The notes under the pieces are model-generated. The model saw nothing but the letters and a program-made list of their open reading frames with translations. It did no database searches and was not told the origin of the DNA. The position numbers were made by a program, and so were the translations under genes. From Streptomyces sp. NBC_01217 (lineage in GTDB: Bacteria > Actinomycetota > Actinomycetes > Streptomycetales > Streptomycetaceae): a stretch of 64,000 nt of DNA. The DNA lies in assembly GCF_035994185.1 (NCBI RefSeq), contig NZ_CP108538.1, positions 2,294,001 through 2,358,000 on the forward strand, read 5' to 3'. How positions within the stretch are numbered: the stretch's first letter is position 1; each line of letters opens with the position of its first letter. Shown here piece by piece: positions 34,329 to 43,871 of the stretch.

Positions 34329-37300
34329 TGGTCGCCGCCTCCATCATCTTCTCGGTGGTCTCCTGTTCGGAGAGACCGGCGAGCTCAGCGGCGTCCTTGG
34401 CGGCGAGCACTGCCTTGTACGTGGACGGGATGATCTTGCTGAAGCGGGCCACCGCGGTGTCCCAGTCGGCGAGCAGCTTCTCGGCGACCGTGGACCCGGT
34501 CTCCTCCTGGTGGCGGCGCACGACGTCGTGCAGCCACTGCTTGTCGCTGTCGGAGAGTTCCTCGACCGCGCCGAGGTTGCCGACGTTGACGTTGTCGCGG
34601 TCCAGGTCGATGACGTAGGCGACACCGCCCGACATGCCCGCGGCGAAGTTGCGTCCGGTCTCGCCGAGGACGACGGCGTGGCCGCCGGTCATGTACTCGC
34701 AGCCGTGGTCGCCCACGCCTTCCGAGACGACGGTCGCGCCGGAGTTGCGGACGCAGAACCGCTCACCGGTGCGGCCTCGCAGGAACAGTTCGCCACCGGT
34801 GGCGCCGTAGGCGATGGTGTTGCCCGCGATGGTGGAGTACTCGGCGAGGTGGTCGGCGCCGCGGTCCGGGCGGACGATGACGCGGCCGCCGGAGAGACCC
34901 TTGCCGACGTAGTCGTTGGCGTCGCCCTCCAGGCGCAGCGTCACACCGCTCGGCACGAAAGCGCCGAAGGACTGGCCTGCGGAGCCGGTGAAGGTGATGT
35001 CGATGGTGTTCTGCGGCAGACCGGCGCCGCCGAACTTCTTGGTCACCTCGTGGCCGAGCATGGTGCCGACGGTCCGGTTGATGTTGCGGATCGCGATCTG
35101 GGCCCGGACCGGCTGGGCGGCCTCGGCGCTGTCCGCGTTCAGGGCGTCGGCGGCGAGCTTGATCAGCTCGTTGTCGAGGGCCTTGGCGAGACCGTGGTCC
35201 TGCTCGGTCCGCTGGTGCCTGACGGCGCCCTCGGGCAGCTCGGGGACGTAGAACAGCGGCTCCAGGTCGAGGCCCTGTGCCTTCCAGTGCGTGATCGCAC
35301 GGTCGGTGTCGAGCAGCTCGGCGTGGCCGACGGCCTCTTCGATCGTACGGAAGCCCAGCTCGGCGAGGATCTCGCGGACTTCCTGGGCGATGAACTCGAA
35401 GAAGTTGACGACGTACTCGGCCTTGCCGGAGAACCGGTCGCGCAGGACCGGGTTCTGGGTGGCGATGCCGACCGGGCACGTGTCCAGGTGGCAGACGCGC
35501 ATCATGACGCAGCCGGAGACGACGAGCGGCGCGGTCGCGAAACCGAACTCCTCGGCGCCCAGCAGCGCGGCGATGACGACGTCGCGGCCGGTCTTCAGCT
35601 GGCCGTCGGTCTGCACGACGATGCGGTCGCGCAGACCGTTGAGCAGCAGGGTCTGCTGGGTCTCGGCGAGGCCGAGCTCCCAGGGGCCGCCCGCGTGCTT
35701 GAGCGAGGTGAGCGGGGAGGCGCCCGTTCCGCCGTCGTGGCCGGAGATCAGGACGACGTCCGCGTGGGCCTTGGAGACACCCGCGGCGACGGTACCGACG
35801 CCGACCTCGGAGACCAGCTTCACGTGGATACGGGCCGCCGGGTTGGCGTTCTTGAGGTCGTGGATCAGCTGAGCCAGGTCCTCGATGGAGTAGATGTCGT
35901 GGTGCGGCGGCGGGGAGATCAGACCGACACCCGGGGTGGAGTGCCGGGTCCTGGCGACCCATGGGTAGACCTTGTGGCCGGGCAGCTGACCGCCCTCGCC
36001 GGGCTTGGCGCCCTGCGCCATCTTGATCTGGATGTCGTCCGCGTTGACCAGGTACTCGCTGGTCACACCGAAGCGGCCGGAGGCGACCTGCTTGATGGAC
36101 GAGCGGCGCGCCGGGTCGTAGAGCCGGTCGGCGTCCTCGCCGCCCTCACCGGTGTTGGACTTGCCGCCCAGCTGGTTCATGGCGATGGCGAGGGTCTCGT
36201 GCGCCTCGCGGGAGATCGAGCCGTACGACATGGCGCCGGTGGAGAAGCGCTTGACGATGTCGGAGACGGACTCGACCTCGTCGATCGAGATCGCCGCACG
36301 GTCGCTCCTGAAGCCGAACAGGCCGCGGAGCGTCATCAGGCGCTCGGACTGCTCGTTCACCCGGTCCGTGTACTTCTTGAAGATGTCGTAGCGCTTGTTG
36401 CGCGTGGCGTGCTGGAGGCGGAAGACCGTCTCCGGGTCGAACAGGTGCGGCTCGCCCTCGCGGCGCCACTGGTACTCGCCGCCGATCTCCAGCGCGCGGT
36501 GCGAGGCGGAGATGCCGGAGGCGGGGTAGCCCTTGGCGTGGCGGGCAGCGACCTCCTTGGCGATGACGTCGAGTCCGGCGCCGCCGATCTTGGTGGCGGT
36601 GCCGTTGAAGTACTTCGCGACGAAGCCCTCGTCCAGGCCGACTGCCTCGAAGACCTGGGCGCCGCGGTAGGAGGCGACCGTCGAGATGCCCATCTTGGAC
36701 ATGACCTTCAGGACGCCCTTGCCGAGCGCGTAGATCAGGTTGCGGATGGCCTGCTCGGGCTCGATGCCCTCGATGAACGTACCGGCGCGTACCAGGTCCT
36801 CGACGGACTCCATCGCCAGGTACGGGTTGACCGCTGCCGCGCCGAAGCCGATCAGCAGCGCGACGTGGTGGACCTCGCGGACGTCCCCCGCCTCGACCAG
36901 CAGGCCCACCTGGGTGCGCTGCTTGGTGCGGATGAGGTGGTGGTGGACGGCCGAGGTGAGCAGCAGCGAGGGCATCGGCGCGTGCTCGGCGTCGGAGTGC
37001 CGGTCGGACAGGACGATCAGCCGGGCGCCGTCCTCTATGGCGGCGTCGACCTCGGTACAGATCTGCTCGATCCGCGCCGCGAGGGCGTCGCCGCCCCCGC
37101 TGACCCGGTAGAGACCGGAGAGCGTGGCGGCCTTCATGCCCGGCATGTCGCCGTCGGCATTGATGTGTATCAGCTTGGCCAGCTCGTCGTTGTCGATCAC
37201 CGGGAACGGCAGCGTGACGCTGCGGCACGACGCGGCCGTCGGCTCCAGCAGGTTGCCCGCGGGGCCGAGCGAGGAGCGCAGCGAGGTGACGAGCTCCTCG

Positions 37301-38880
37301 CGGATGGCGTCCAGCGGCGGGTTGGTGACCTGCGCGAACAGCTGGGTGAAGTAGTCGAAGAGCAGCCGGGGGCGCTCGGACAGCGCGGCGATCGGCGAGT
37401 CCGTGCCCATGGAGCCGAGCGGCTCGCCGGCGGTGCGGGCCATCGGCGCGAGGATGACGCGGAGCTCTTCCTCGGTGTAGCCGAAGGTCTGCTGGCGGCG
37501 GGTGACGGAGGCGTGCGTGTGCACGATGTGCTCGCGCTCGGGGAGGTCGCCGAGCTCGATCTCGCCGGTCTCCAGCCACTCCTGGTACGGCTGCTCGGCG
37601 GCGAGGCCCGCCTTGATCTCGTCGTCCTCGATGATGCGGCCCTCGGCCGTGTCGACGAGGAACATCCTGCCGGGCTGGAGGCGGCCCTTGCGGACGACCT
37701 TGGCGGGGTCGATGTCCAGGACGCCGACCTCGGAGGAGAGCACGACGAGGCCGTCGTCGGTGACCCAGTAGCGGCCGGGGCGCAGACCGTTGCGGTCCAG
37801 GACCGCGCCGACCTGGGTGCCGTCGGTGAAGGTGACGCAGGCCGGGCCGTCCCAGGGCTCCATCATCGTGGCGTGGTACTGGTAGAAGGCGCGCCGGGCC
37901 GGGTCCATCGAGTCATGGTTCTCCCACGCCTCGGGGACCATCATCAGCACCGAGTGCGGCAGCGAGCGGCCGCCGAGGTGGAGCAGCTCCAGGACCTCGT
38001 CGAAGGAGGCGGAGTCGGAGGCGTCGGGGGTGCAGACGGGGAAGATCCGGTCCAGCTGCTCCGTACCGAAGAGGTCCGAGGCGAGCTGGGACTCGCGGGC
38101 CTTCATCCAGTTGCGGTTGCCCTTGACCGTGTTGATCTCGCCGTTGTGTGCGACGAAGCGGTACGGGTGAGCGAGCGGCCAGCTCGGGAAGGTGTTCGTG
38201 GAGAAGCGCGAGTGCACGAGCGCGACGGCGGTGGCGAGGCGGCGGTCGGAGAGGTCCGGGAAGAACGGCTCCAGCTGGCCCGTGGTGAGCATGCCCTTGT
38301 AGACGATCGTGCGGGCGGAGAGCGAGGGGAAGTACACCCCGGCCTCCCGCTCGGCGCGCTTGCGCAGCACGAAGGCCTTGCGGTCGAGCGCGATGCCGGT
38401 GCTCTCGCCGTCCGTGACGAAGAGCTGGCGGAACTCGGGCATGGTGGCGCGGGCGCCGTTGCCGAGGATGTCCGGGGTGACCGGGACATGGCGCCAGCCG
38501 AGGACCTTGAGGCCCTCCTCGGCGGAGATCTTCTCCAGCTTCCGGACGGCCTCGGTGGCGTCGTCCGCGGGCAGGAAGGCGATTCCGACGGCGTAGCCAC
38601 CGGCCTCGGGGAGGTCGAAGGCGGCCTCGTCGCGAAGGAAGGCGTCCGGCACCTGCAGGAGGATTCCGGCGCCGTCGCCGGAGTCGGGCTCGGATCCGGT
38701 GGCACCGCGGTGTTCGAGGTTGCGCAGTACGGTCAGCGCCTGCTCGACCAGCTCATGGCTGGCCACACCGGTCAGAGTGGCCACGAACCCGACGCCACAG
38801 GCGTCGTGCTCGTTACGGGGGTCGTACATCCCCTGCTGGGCGGGGCGACCGTCCATGGGCGACCAGGCGTCGGAACGCAT
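34321..38880 (-). CDS. gltB: glutamate synthase (NADPH) large subunit
   Basis: Large GOGAT subunit of 1519 residues, making glutamate from glutamine and 2-oxoglutarate. The mature enzyme starts at the nucleophile C28 (EHDACGVGF) after removal of a 27-residue propeptide. The glutaminase domain is followed by a central domain and the FMN-binding synthase domain ([22 protein letters not shown], then [19 protein letters not shown] with 3Fe-4S cysteines). The C-terminal beta-helix domain ([20 protein letters not shown]) is intact. The start at 38880 follows GGGAG. The opposite-strand reading frame of similar length is an artefact of GC bias. Confidence 0.98.
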   Translation of the reverse strand: MRSDAWSPMDGRPAQQGMYDPRNEHDACGVGFVATLTGVASHELVEQALTVLRNLEHRGATGSEPDSGDGAGILLQVPDAFLRDEAAFDLPEAGGYAVGIAFLPADDATEAVRKLEKISAEEGLKVLGWRHVPVTPDILGNGARATMPEFRQLFVTDGESTGIALDRKAFVLRKRAEREAGVYFPSLSARTIVYKGMLTTGQLEPFFPDLSDRRLATAVALVHSRFSTNTFPSWPLAHPYRFVAHNGEINTVKGNRNWMKARESQLASDLFGTEQLDRIFPVCTPDASDSASFDEVLELLHLGGRSLPHSVLMMVPEAWENHDSMDPARRAFYQYHATMMEPWDGPACVTFTDGTQVGAVLDRNGLRPGRYWVTDDGLVVLSSEVGVLDIDPAKVVRKGRLQPGRMFLVDTAEGRIIEDDEIKAGLAAEQPYQEWLETGEIELGDLPEREHIVHTHASVTRRQQTFGYTEEELRVILAPMARTAGEPLGSMGTDSPIAALSERPRLLFDYFTQLFAQVTNPPLDAIREELVTSLRSSLGPAGNLLEPTAASCRSVTLPFPVIDNDELAKLIHINADGDMPGMKAATLSGLYRVSGGGDALAARIEQICTEVDAAIEDGARLIVLSDRHSDAEHAPMPSLLLTSAVHHHLIRTKQRTQVGLLVEAGDVREVHHVALLIGFGAAAVNPYLAMESVEDLVRAGTFIEGIEPEQAIRNLIYALGKGVLKVMSKMGISTVASYRGAQVFEAVGLDEGFVAKYFNGTATKIGGAGLDVIAKEVAARHAKGYPASGISASHRALEIGGEYQWRREGEPHLFDPETVFRLQHATRNKRYDIFKKYTDRVNEQSERLMTLRGLFGFRSDRAAISIDEVESVSDIVKRFSTGAMSYGSISREAHETLAIAMNQLGGKSNTGEGGEDADRLYDPARRSSIKQVASGRFGVTSEYLVNADDIQIKMAQGAKPGEGGQLPGHKVYPWVARTRHSTPGVGLISPPPHHDIYSIEDLAQLIHDLKNANPAARIHVKLVSEVGVGTVAAGVSKAHADVVLISGHDGGTGASPLTSLKHAGGPWELGLAETQQTLLLNGLRDRIVVQTDGQLKTGRDVVIAALLGAEEFGFATAPLVVSGCVMMRVCHLDTCPVGIATQNPVLRDRFSGKAEYVVNFFEFIAQEVREILAELGFRTIEEAVGHAELLDTDRAITHWKAQGLDLEPLFYVPELPEGAVRHQRTEQDHGLAKALDNELIKLAADALNADSAEAAQPVRAQIAIRNINRTVGTMLGHEVTKKFGGAGLPQNTIDITFTGSAGQSFGAFVPSGVTLRLEGDANDYVGKGLSGGRVIVRPDRGADHLAEYSTIAGNTIAYGATGGELFLRGRTGERFCVRNSGATVVSEGVGDHGCEYMTGGHAVVLGETGRNFAAGMSGGVAYVIDLDRDNVNVGNLGAVEELSDSDKQWLHDVVRRHQEETGSTVAEKLLADWDTAVARFSKIIPSTYKAVLAAKDAAELAGLSEQETTEKMMEAATNG

Positions 38881-39321
38881 CGGCTCTCCCGTCGTCGTCG
38901 TGGCATATGCAGTGCCGAGGGACGACGTTGGCCCTCTGCGAAATTTCGTGCAGGTTACATGATGGGGCGCTTCTCAAGAAGCGGATAGTTCGTTCCAACA
39001 TACGGACACCGCGCGAGGCGGCGAGGTGGGTCGCTGTCGGAGGATCGGCGCCCGGGGGACCACAGAGAGCAGGCGTCGTTGCCCGCGGTGTCTACGGCTC
39101 ATGCCCGGCGGCAAAGGAAACGAAACCGCCAGTTAACGGCTAGTTATGCGCAGCCTTGTATAGAGACTCATTTTACGCCGGGTGAAGCCGTCCGCCCAGA
39201 GGCCGGCATCAGGACGTACGTCACACGGATGGCGTACACGTTACGGAAATAAAGCCCGACCGGCAAACAGGGACAAAAGCTCCCAACCGGACGGGCTTGA
39301 TATCACACCCCTCGGCGGGGG
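38881..39321. other. gltB upstream region and terminator of the VIT gene
   Basis: No gene is seen in these 441 bp. A minus-strand promoter is possible at about 39180-39157 (TTCACC, 18 bp, TATACA), which would leave a leader of about 270 nt before gltB. The segment GAAAC-N6-TTAAC-N6-TTATG (39122-39148) is reminiscent of a GlnR box, but only weakly. The terminator at 39252-39298 belongs to the VIT-family gene. Confidence 0.4.
39252..39298 (-). terminator. terminator of the VIT-family transporter gene
   Basis: AAGCCCGACCGG (39252-39263) pairs with CCGGACGGGCTT (39287-39298), one mismatch, with an inner GGGA/TCCC stem. Read on the minus strand it is followed by TTATTTCC, giving a fair intrinsic terminator. 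Confidence 0.75.
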
Positions 39322-40056
39322 TCAGCCACCGACGGCCACGCCGAACAGCGTGCCCAGGCCGTAGGTGATGGCCGCAGCGGCCCCGCCCAGCGCCAGCTGG
39401 CGCAGCCCGCTGTACAGCCAGCTGCGCGCCGTCACCCTGGCCACCACCGCTCCGCAGGCGAACAGCCCCGCCAGCGCGAGCAGCACGGCCGGCCACAGCG
39501 CGCTCGCACCGAGCAGATACGGCAGTACGGGCAGCAGGGCCCCCAGCGCGAACGCGCCGAACGACGACACGGCGGCGACGAGCGGCGAGGGCAGATCGCC
39601 CGGGTCGATGCCGAGCTCCTCGCGGGCGTGGATCTCCAGGGCCTGCTCCGGATCGCGCGACAGCTGCCGGGCGACCTCGCGGGCGAGCCCGGAATCGACA
39701 CCACGGGACACATAGAGCGCGGCGAGCTCCCGCTCCTCGTCCTTGGGGTGCTTGCGCAACTCGCGGCGCTCGACGTCGAGTTCCGCCTCGACGAGCTCGC
39801 GTTGCGAGGCCACGGAGGTGTATTCGCCGGCCGCCATGGAGAACGCACCGGCGGCCAGGCCCGCCAGACCGGTGATCACAATCGTCTGCTGGGAGACGGC
39901 ACCACCCGCGACGCCGGTCATCAGCGCGAGGTTGGAGACCAGCCCGTCCATCGCACCGAACACCGCCGGACGCAGCCAGCCACCGTTCACATCGCGATGG
40001 GTGTGATTGTCGCGGTGCGCCTCGTGCAGTACGGCGTCGATCTCGATGATGGCCAC
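39322..40056 (-). CDS. VIT1/CCC1-family transporter
   Basis: Integral membrane protein of 244 residues of the family that moves Fe(II) or Mn(II). The first helices carry GAMDGLVSNLALMTGVAGGA and GLAAGAFSMAAGEYTSVASQ; a cytoplasmic helical segment (RELVEAELDVERRELRKHPKDEERELAALY) contains the Glu-rich metal-binding part, and three further helices follow. The GTG at 40056 has GGGGAG 6 nt upstream and is chosen over the longer frame. The long hairpin at 40144-40198 lies 88 bp upstream. Confidence 0.88.
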   Translation of the reverse strand: MAIIEIDAVLHEAHRDNHTHRDVNGGWLRPAVFGAMDGLVSNLALMTGVAGGAVSQQTIVITGLAGLAAGAFSMAAGEYTSVASQRELVEAELDVERRELRKHPKDEERELAALYVSRGVDSGLAREVARQLSRDPEQALEIHAREELGIDPGDLPSPLVAAVSSFGAFALGALLPVLPYLLGASALWPAVLLALAGLFACGAVVARVTARSWLYSGLRQLALGGAAAAITYGLGTLFGVAVGG

Positions 40057-40143
40057 AGCTCTCCCCTTCTCCGGCAGCGGGTTTCCCGCGCTCCGCCCCC
40101 GCTCGACACCATCGAAAGTACGCACGAAAAAGGCCCCCCGCCA

Positions 40144-40198
40144 GCAAGGCAGGCCGTACTTACCTGGTCACGGGGCAGGTAAGTACGGCCTGCCTTGC
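40144..40198. promoter_or_regulatory. perfect 23-bp inverted repeat in a divergent promoter region
   Basis: Arms at 40144-40166 and 40176-40198 are exact reverse complements, with a 9-nt loop (GTCACGGGG). Part of the left arm reads AGGCCGTACTTACCTG. It lies between the divergent VIT transporter and ADP-ribosylglycohydrolase genes, where no terminator is needed. It could be a regulator site, an RNA hairpin in one of the leaders, or a terminator that insulates against read-through. Confidence 0.8.
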
Positions 40199-40319
40199 CG
40201 ACTCCGGGGCGTCATCCGACTGGCCCTTTTGTTGCGATTATCGGCCTCTGTCGGTGCTCCGCGTGGCACAGATCGAGCAGGCACGAGAACTGGCTCGGTG
40301 TGAGCGAAGGGTCGACGCG

Positions 40320-41474
40320 ATGGAGTTGACTGCAGGAAATCCGGCAGAGCCGCGGACGGGCGGTACGCAGGCGGCGGTGCGGGGCGGCGCCGAGCGGGCC
40401 GCGGTGGTGCGGGGGGACCTGGCCGACCGGGCCCGCGGCTCCCTGCTCGGTCTCGCGGTCGGTGACGCGCTGGGCGCACCGGCGGAGAACCTGCGGCCCT
40501 CCGAGATCCGTCGTCGCTGGGGCCGGATCGAGGGCTTCGTGAGCGAGGACCCCGCGGGTACGGACGACACGGAGTACGCGATCTTCTCCGGGCTGCTGCT
40601 CGCCCGGCACGGTTCGGCGCTGACCGTCACCCATGTGGAGCGGGCCTGGCATCTGTGGATCGCCGACCTGGACGAGGGGCCGTTCCGCGGCGCCGGGTTC
40701 AGTGAGCGCGGCACGCTGGAGAATCTGCGCCGGGGCCTCGCCGCCCCGATCTCCGCCCAGCACCGGCACGCCTGGAGCGACGGCCTGGCGATGCGGGCGG
40801 CGCCGTTCGGCGTCTTCGCGGCAGGCCGGCCGGACGAGGCGGCGCGGCTGGTCGCGGTGGACGGCCGGGTCAGCCATGACGGGGAGGGCATCTACGGCGG
40901 CCAGGCGGTGGCGGCCGGGGTCGCCGCGGCGATGGTGGGTGCGGGGGTCGCGTCGGTGATCGCCGCCGCGCTGTCCGTGGTCCCCATGGACTCCTGGACG
41001 GCGCGCTCGCTGCGGCGCGCGGTGGCGGCCGCGCAGCACACCTACCCCGACCGGATCACCAGGGAGCGCGCGGTGCGCTCCGCGGTGGTCATCGGCGGCT
41101 ACCCGTGGACGGACCTGGCGCCCGAGGCGGTCGGCCTGGCCTTCGGCGCGTTCGCGGCGGCGCGCGGCGATTTCCGTACGGCGGTGCTGACCGCGGTCAA
41201 CATGGGCCGCGACGCGGACACGACGGCCGCGGTGGCGGGGGCCCTGGCCGGCGCCCAGCACGGGGCGTCCGCGATTCCCCGGCACTGGGGGGACGCGATC
41301 GGCCCGGTCCGGGGCAGCTGCCTGCCGTCGATGCGGGGCCACCACGTCCTGGACATCGCGGAGTTGCTCACCCCGGAGGACACGGACGAGGTGTACAGGG
41401 GCGCGCGGGAGAGCGAGGGGCTGCGGGACACCGGCGCCGACCCCGCCTCCCCCGCAACGGTGGTGGAGCGATGA
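40320..41474 (+). CDS. ADP-ribosylglycohydrolase-family protein 1
   Basis: All-helical, Mg-dependent hydrolase family (ARH/DraG) of 384 residues. The first metal motif is T81-D82-D83-T84 (GTDDTEYA) after GLAVGDALGAP, and the second is D298-A-D300-T301 (NMGRDADTTAAVAGAL); both are intact, so this copy should be active. Family members cleave N- or O-glycosidic bonds of ADP-ribose or related ribosides. Start at 40320 after GAAGGG; longer frames lack support. It is first of seven tightly packed genes and overlaps the second by 4 nt. Confidence 0.9.
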   Translation: MELTAGNPAEPRTGGTQAAVRGGAERAAVVRGDLADRARGSLLGLAVGDALGAPAENLRPSEIRRRWGRIEGFVSEDPAGTDDTEYAIFSGLLLARHGSALTVTHVERAWHLWIADLDEGPFRGAGFSERGTLENLRRGLAAPISAQHRHAWSDGLAMRAAPFGVFAAGRPDEAARLVAVDGRVSHDGEGIYGGQAVAAGVAAAMVGAGVASVIAAALSVVPMDSWTARSLRRAVAAAQHTYPDRITRERAVRSAVVIGGYPWTDLAPEAVGLAFGAFAAARGDFRTAVLTAVNMGRDADTTAAVAGALAGAQHGASAIPRHWGDAIGPVRGSCLPSMRGHHVLDIAELLTPEDTDEVYRGARESEGLRDTGADPASPATVVER

Positions 41475-42742
41475 GCGCCGCGCGCGGCGCTCAGCACGGC
41501 TCCCACCCGGACGCCCCGGCAGCCCGGCTCCGTACCCGTCCCGCCCCCGGGCGCCGGGCCCGGATCGAGGGGCTGCTGCTCGGGCTGGCCTCCGGGGACG
41601 CCGCCGGATGGCCGGCCGCGCGGCACCGGGCCGCCAGGATGCCGGAGTGGACCCGGCGCCTGACCCGGGAGCTCGACACCTTCGCCGAGCAGAACGCCAC
41701 GACCACGCTGCCCGTCCCCATCGCGCTCAACCAGCCGCCCGAACCCCTGCGGCTGGGGCCCTCCGACGATGCCGAATGGGCGGCGTTCGCCGCCGGGACC
41801 GTGCTCACCTCGGCGGCCGGTCCGCTGCACGGGCTGTCCCCAGAGCGCCGGGTGCGGGCCGCCATCGACGTCGCCTGGAACGCCCTGGCGGCCGAGGTCG
41901 CAGCGGCGGCCGCCCGGGCTCCCGAGGTCGAGTCCGCGGTGCTCCCCCTGCGCGCCCGGATCTCGGTACGGGCCGGGCTCGGCAATCTCGCGGCCGGGCT
42001 GCGCCCGCCCGCCACCGGCCACGACAACCCGCACTACTTCGACGACGCGGCCTGTGTACGGGCCGCCGTGCTCGCCGTCGTCCACCCCGCGGACCCCGCC
42101 GCGGCCGCCGACCTCGCCGAGTTCGACGCCCGCTACACCCAGGACGGCGACGGGGTGCACGGCGCCCGGGCGATGGCGGCCGCGGTCGCCGAGGCGCTGG
42201 GCGGTGCGGACGTGGACACCGCGGTGAACGCCGCGCTCGCCCAGCTCCCCGACGGTACGGAGATCGCCCGCAACGCCGCCCACGCCGTCCGGATCGCCCG
42301 TGACTTCGTCGGCGAGACGGCGGGCGCGTTCGCCGTCGTACCGGTGCTGGAGCATCAGATCGTCGACCATGTCTACAGCTACGGGATCGCCGCCGCCGAG
42401 ACCGTTCCGGTCGCCCTCGCCCTGGCCACCGCGGCCCGCGGTCAGATCGCCCAGGCCGTTCCCGCGGCGGCCTGCCTGTCGCGGGTGGCCGACTCGGCGC
42501 CCGCCCTGGCCGGTGCGCTGACCGGCGCGCTCGGCGGAATCTGCACCGTCCCCGACAGCTGGCGCGAGGCCTGCCGCACCCTGGCCGGATGCGCGCTGCC
42601 CCGTCTCGCGGGGACCGATCTCATCGAACTCGCCGGGCTGCTGGCAGACACGGAACCGAAGCCCACGGGTGGACAATTCGGGCATGACATCCATGACGCC
42701 CATGCGGTCCGAGGCGAGGACCACGGCACTCACACTCGATGA
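41471..42742 (+). CDS. ADP-ribosylglycohydrolase-family protein 2, metal site altered
   Basis: A 423-residue paralogue. The region matching the first metal motif reads S98-D99-D100-A101, and the second reads V339-A340-D341-S342 instead of D-x-D-T/S, so one key aspartate is lost. It may be catalytically weak or a structural or regulatory partner, or may use another metal arrangement. Start overlaps the previous stop (ATGA). The end overlaps the third gene by 59 bp in another frame, unusually long for this operon. Confidence 0.85.
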   Translation: MSAARGAQHGSHPDAPAARLRTRPAPGRRARIEGLLLGLASGDAAGWPAARHRAARMPEWTRRLTRELDTFAEQNATTTLPVPIALNQPPEPLRLGPSDDAEWAAFAAGTVLTSAAGPLHGLSPERRVRAAIDVAWNALAAEVAAAAARAPEVESAVLPLRARISVRAGLGNLAAGLRPPATGHDNPHYFDDAACVRAAVLAVVHPADPAAAADLAEFDARYTQDGDGVHGARAMAAAVAEALGGADVDTAVNAALAQLPDGTEIARNAAHAVRIARDFVGETAGAFAVVPVLEHQIVDHVYSYGIAAAETVPVALALATAARGQIAQAVPAAACLSRVADSAPALAGALTGALGGICTVPDSWREACRTLAGCALPRLAGTDLIELAGLLADTEPKPTGGQFGHDIHDAHAVRGEDHGTHTR

Positions 42743-43871
42743 ACGGATCACGGGAGCACTCGTCGGCGCCGCGGTCGGCGACGCTCTCGGCGGTCCGGTC
42801 GAGGGCAGGCCCCCCGAGCAGATCGTGGCCCGCCACGGCGGGCGGATCAGCGGCATCGTCGGCCCGTGGGACGGCGACGACTGGCGCACCGCCCGCCCCA
42901 TCGCGCCGTACCACAAGGGCGACGGACACGTCACCGACGACACCCTGATGACCCATGCGCTGGTGCGGGTGTACGGCGCCGTGCGCGACCATCTCGACGC
43001 GTACGCGGTCGCCGACCACCTCGTACCCGAGCTGATCTCCACGCCTCGCTGGATCCCGGAGCTGGAGGCGGACGCGCTGCCGCTCCAGCGGATCTTTCTG
43101 GCCGAGAAGTGGATCGTCGCGCGGCTGCACTACGGCCACGTCGATCCGCGCGAGGCGGGCTCCGGAAACATCGTCAACTGCGGTGCGGCGATGTACATGG
43201 CACCGGTCGGCCTGGTCAACGCCGCCCATCCGCAGGCCGCGTACGCGGAGGCGCTGGATGTCGCCGGTGCCCATCAGTCCTCGTACGGCAGGGAGGCGGC
43301 CGGGGTCTTCGCGGCGGCCGTCGCCGCTGCCTGTGCCCCGGACGCGACGCCCGCCACCGTCGTCGACACCTGTCTGTCGCTCGCCAAGGACGGCACTCGG
43401 TCCGCCATCGAGGCGGTCTGCGAAGTGGCCGCAGAACACAGCGATTTCGAGTCGGCGCTGGCCCCGCTGCGTACCGCGGTCGCCCCCTTCGACACCGTCG
43501 GCCCCGACTACCGCGCCCCCTCCCTCGGCGCCCGCCGGCCGTCCCGGCTGCACTCCATCGAGGAGCTCCCGATCGCGCTCGGGATGCTGCTCGCCGCGAA
43601 CGGCGACTACCGGCGCGCGGTGCTCGGCTCGGTCAACTACGGCCGGGACTGCGACTCGATCGCCACGATGAGCGGCGCGATCGCGGGCGCGCTCCACGGT
43701 GAACGGACGATCCCCGCCGACTGGGTGAAGACGGTCGCCGAGGCCAGCCGGCTCGATCTGCACGCCCCCGCGCACACCCTGGCGGACGTCGCCCGCGAGG
43801 TGTTCGTACGGGACACGGCCCGGCGGCGCGCGCACGAGTCGGCGTTCGCCGCGCTGGCGGGCACGCCGTGA
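42684..43871 (+). CDS. ADP-ribosylglycohydrolase-family protein 3
   Basis: Third member, 395 residues, with both metal motifs intact: T84-D85-D86-T87 (VTDDTLMTHAL) and D322-C-D324-S325 (NYGRDCDSIATMSGAIAGAL). Several starts are possible between 42669 (GTG) and 42702; ATG at 42684 is taken as the first ATG. It lies inside the end of the second gene. The body differs clearly from copies 1 and 4, so these are old duplicates or separate recruits, not recent copies. Confidence 0.88.
   Translation: MTSMTPMRSEARTTALTLDERITGALVGAAVGDALGGPVEGRPPEQIVARHGGRISGIVGPWDGDDWRTARPIAPYHKGDGHVTDDTLMTHALVRVYGAVRDHLDAYAVADHLVPELISTPRWIPELEADALPLQRIFLAEKWIVARLHYGHVDPREAGSGNIVNCGAAMYMAPVGLVNAAHPQAAYAEALDVAGAHQSSYGREAAGVFAAAVAAACAPDATPATVVDTCLSLAKDGTRSAIEAVCEVAAEHSDFESALAPLRTAVAPFDTVGPDYRAPSLGARRPSRLHSIEELPIALGMLLAANGDYRRAVLGSVNYGRDCDSIATMSGAIAGALHGERTIPADWVKTVAEASRLDLHAPAHTLADVAREVFVRDTARRRAHESAFAALAGTP

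Noticed and set aside
34255..38988. 1577-codon open frame on the plus strand opposite gltB
   Set aside because: The encoded sequence is low-complexity (V, G, D, E, L, R rich) with no family motif, and mirrors gltB in the antisense third-position pattern typical of GC-rich genes.
40144..40198. Hairpin considered as an iron-regulator (DmdR/IdeR) box for the VIT transporter
   Set aside because: The sequence lacks the TTAGGTTAGSCTAACCTAA-like core; only the general symmetry fits.
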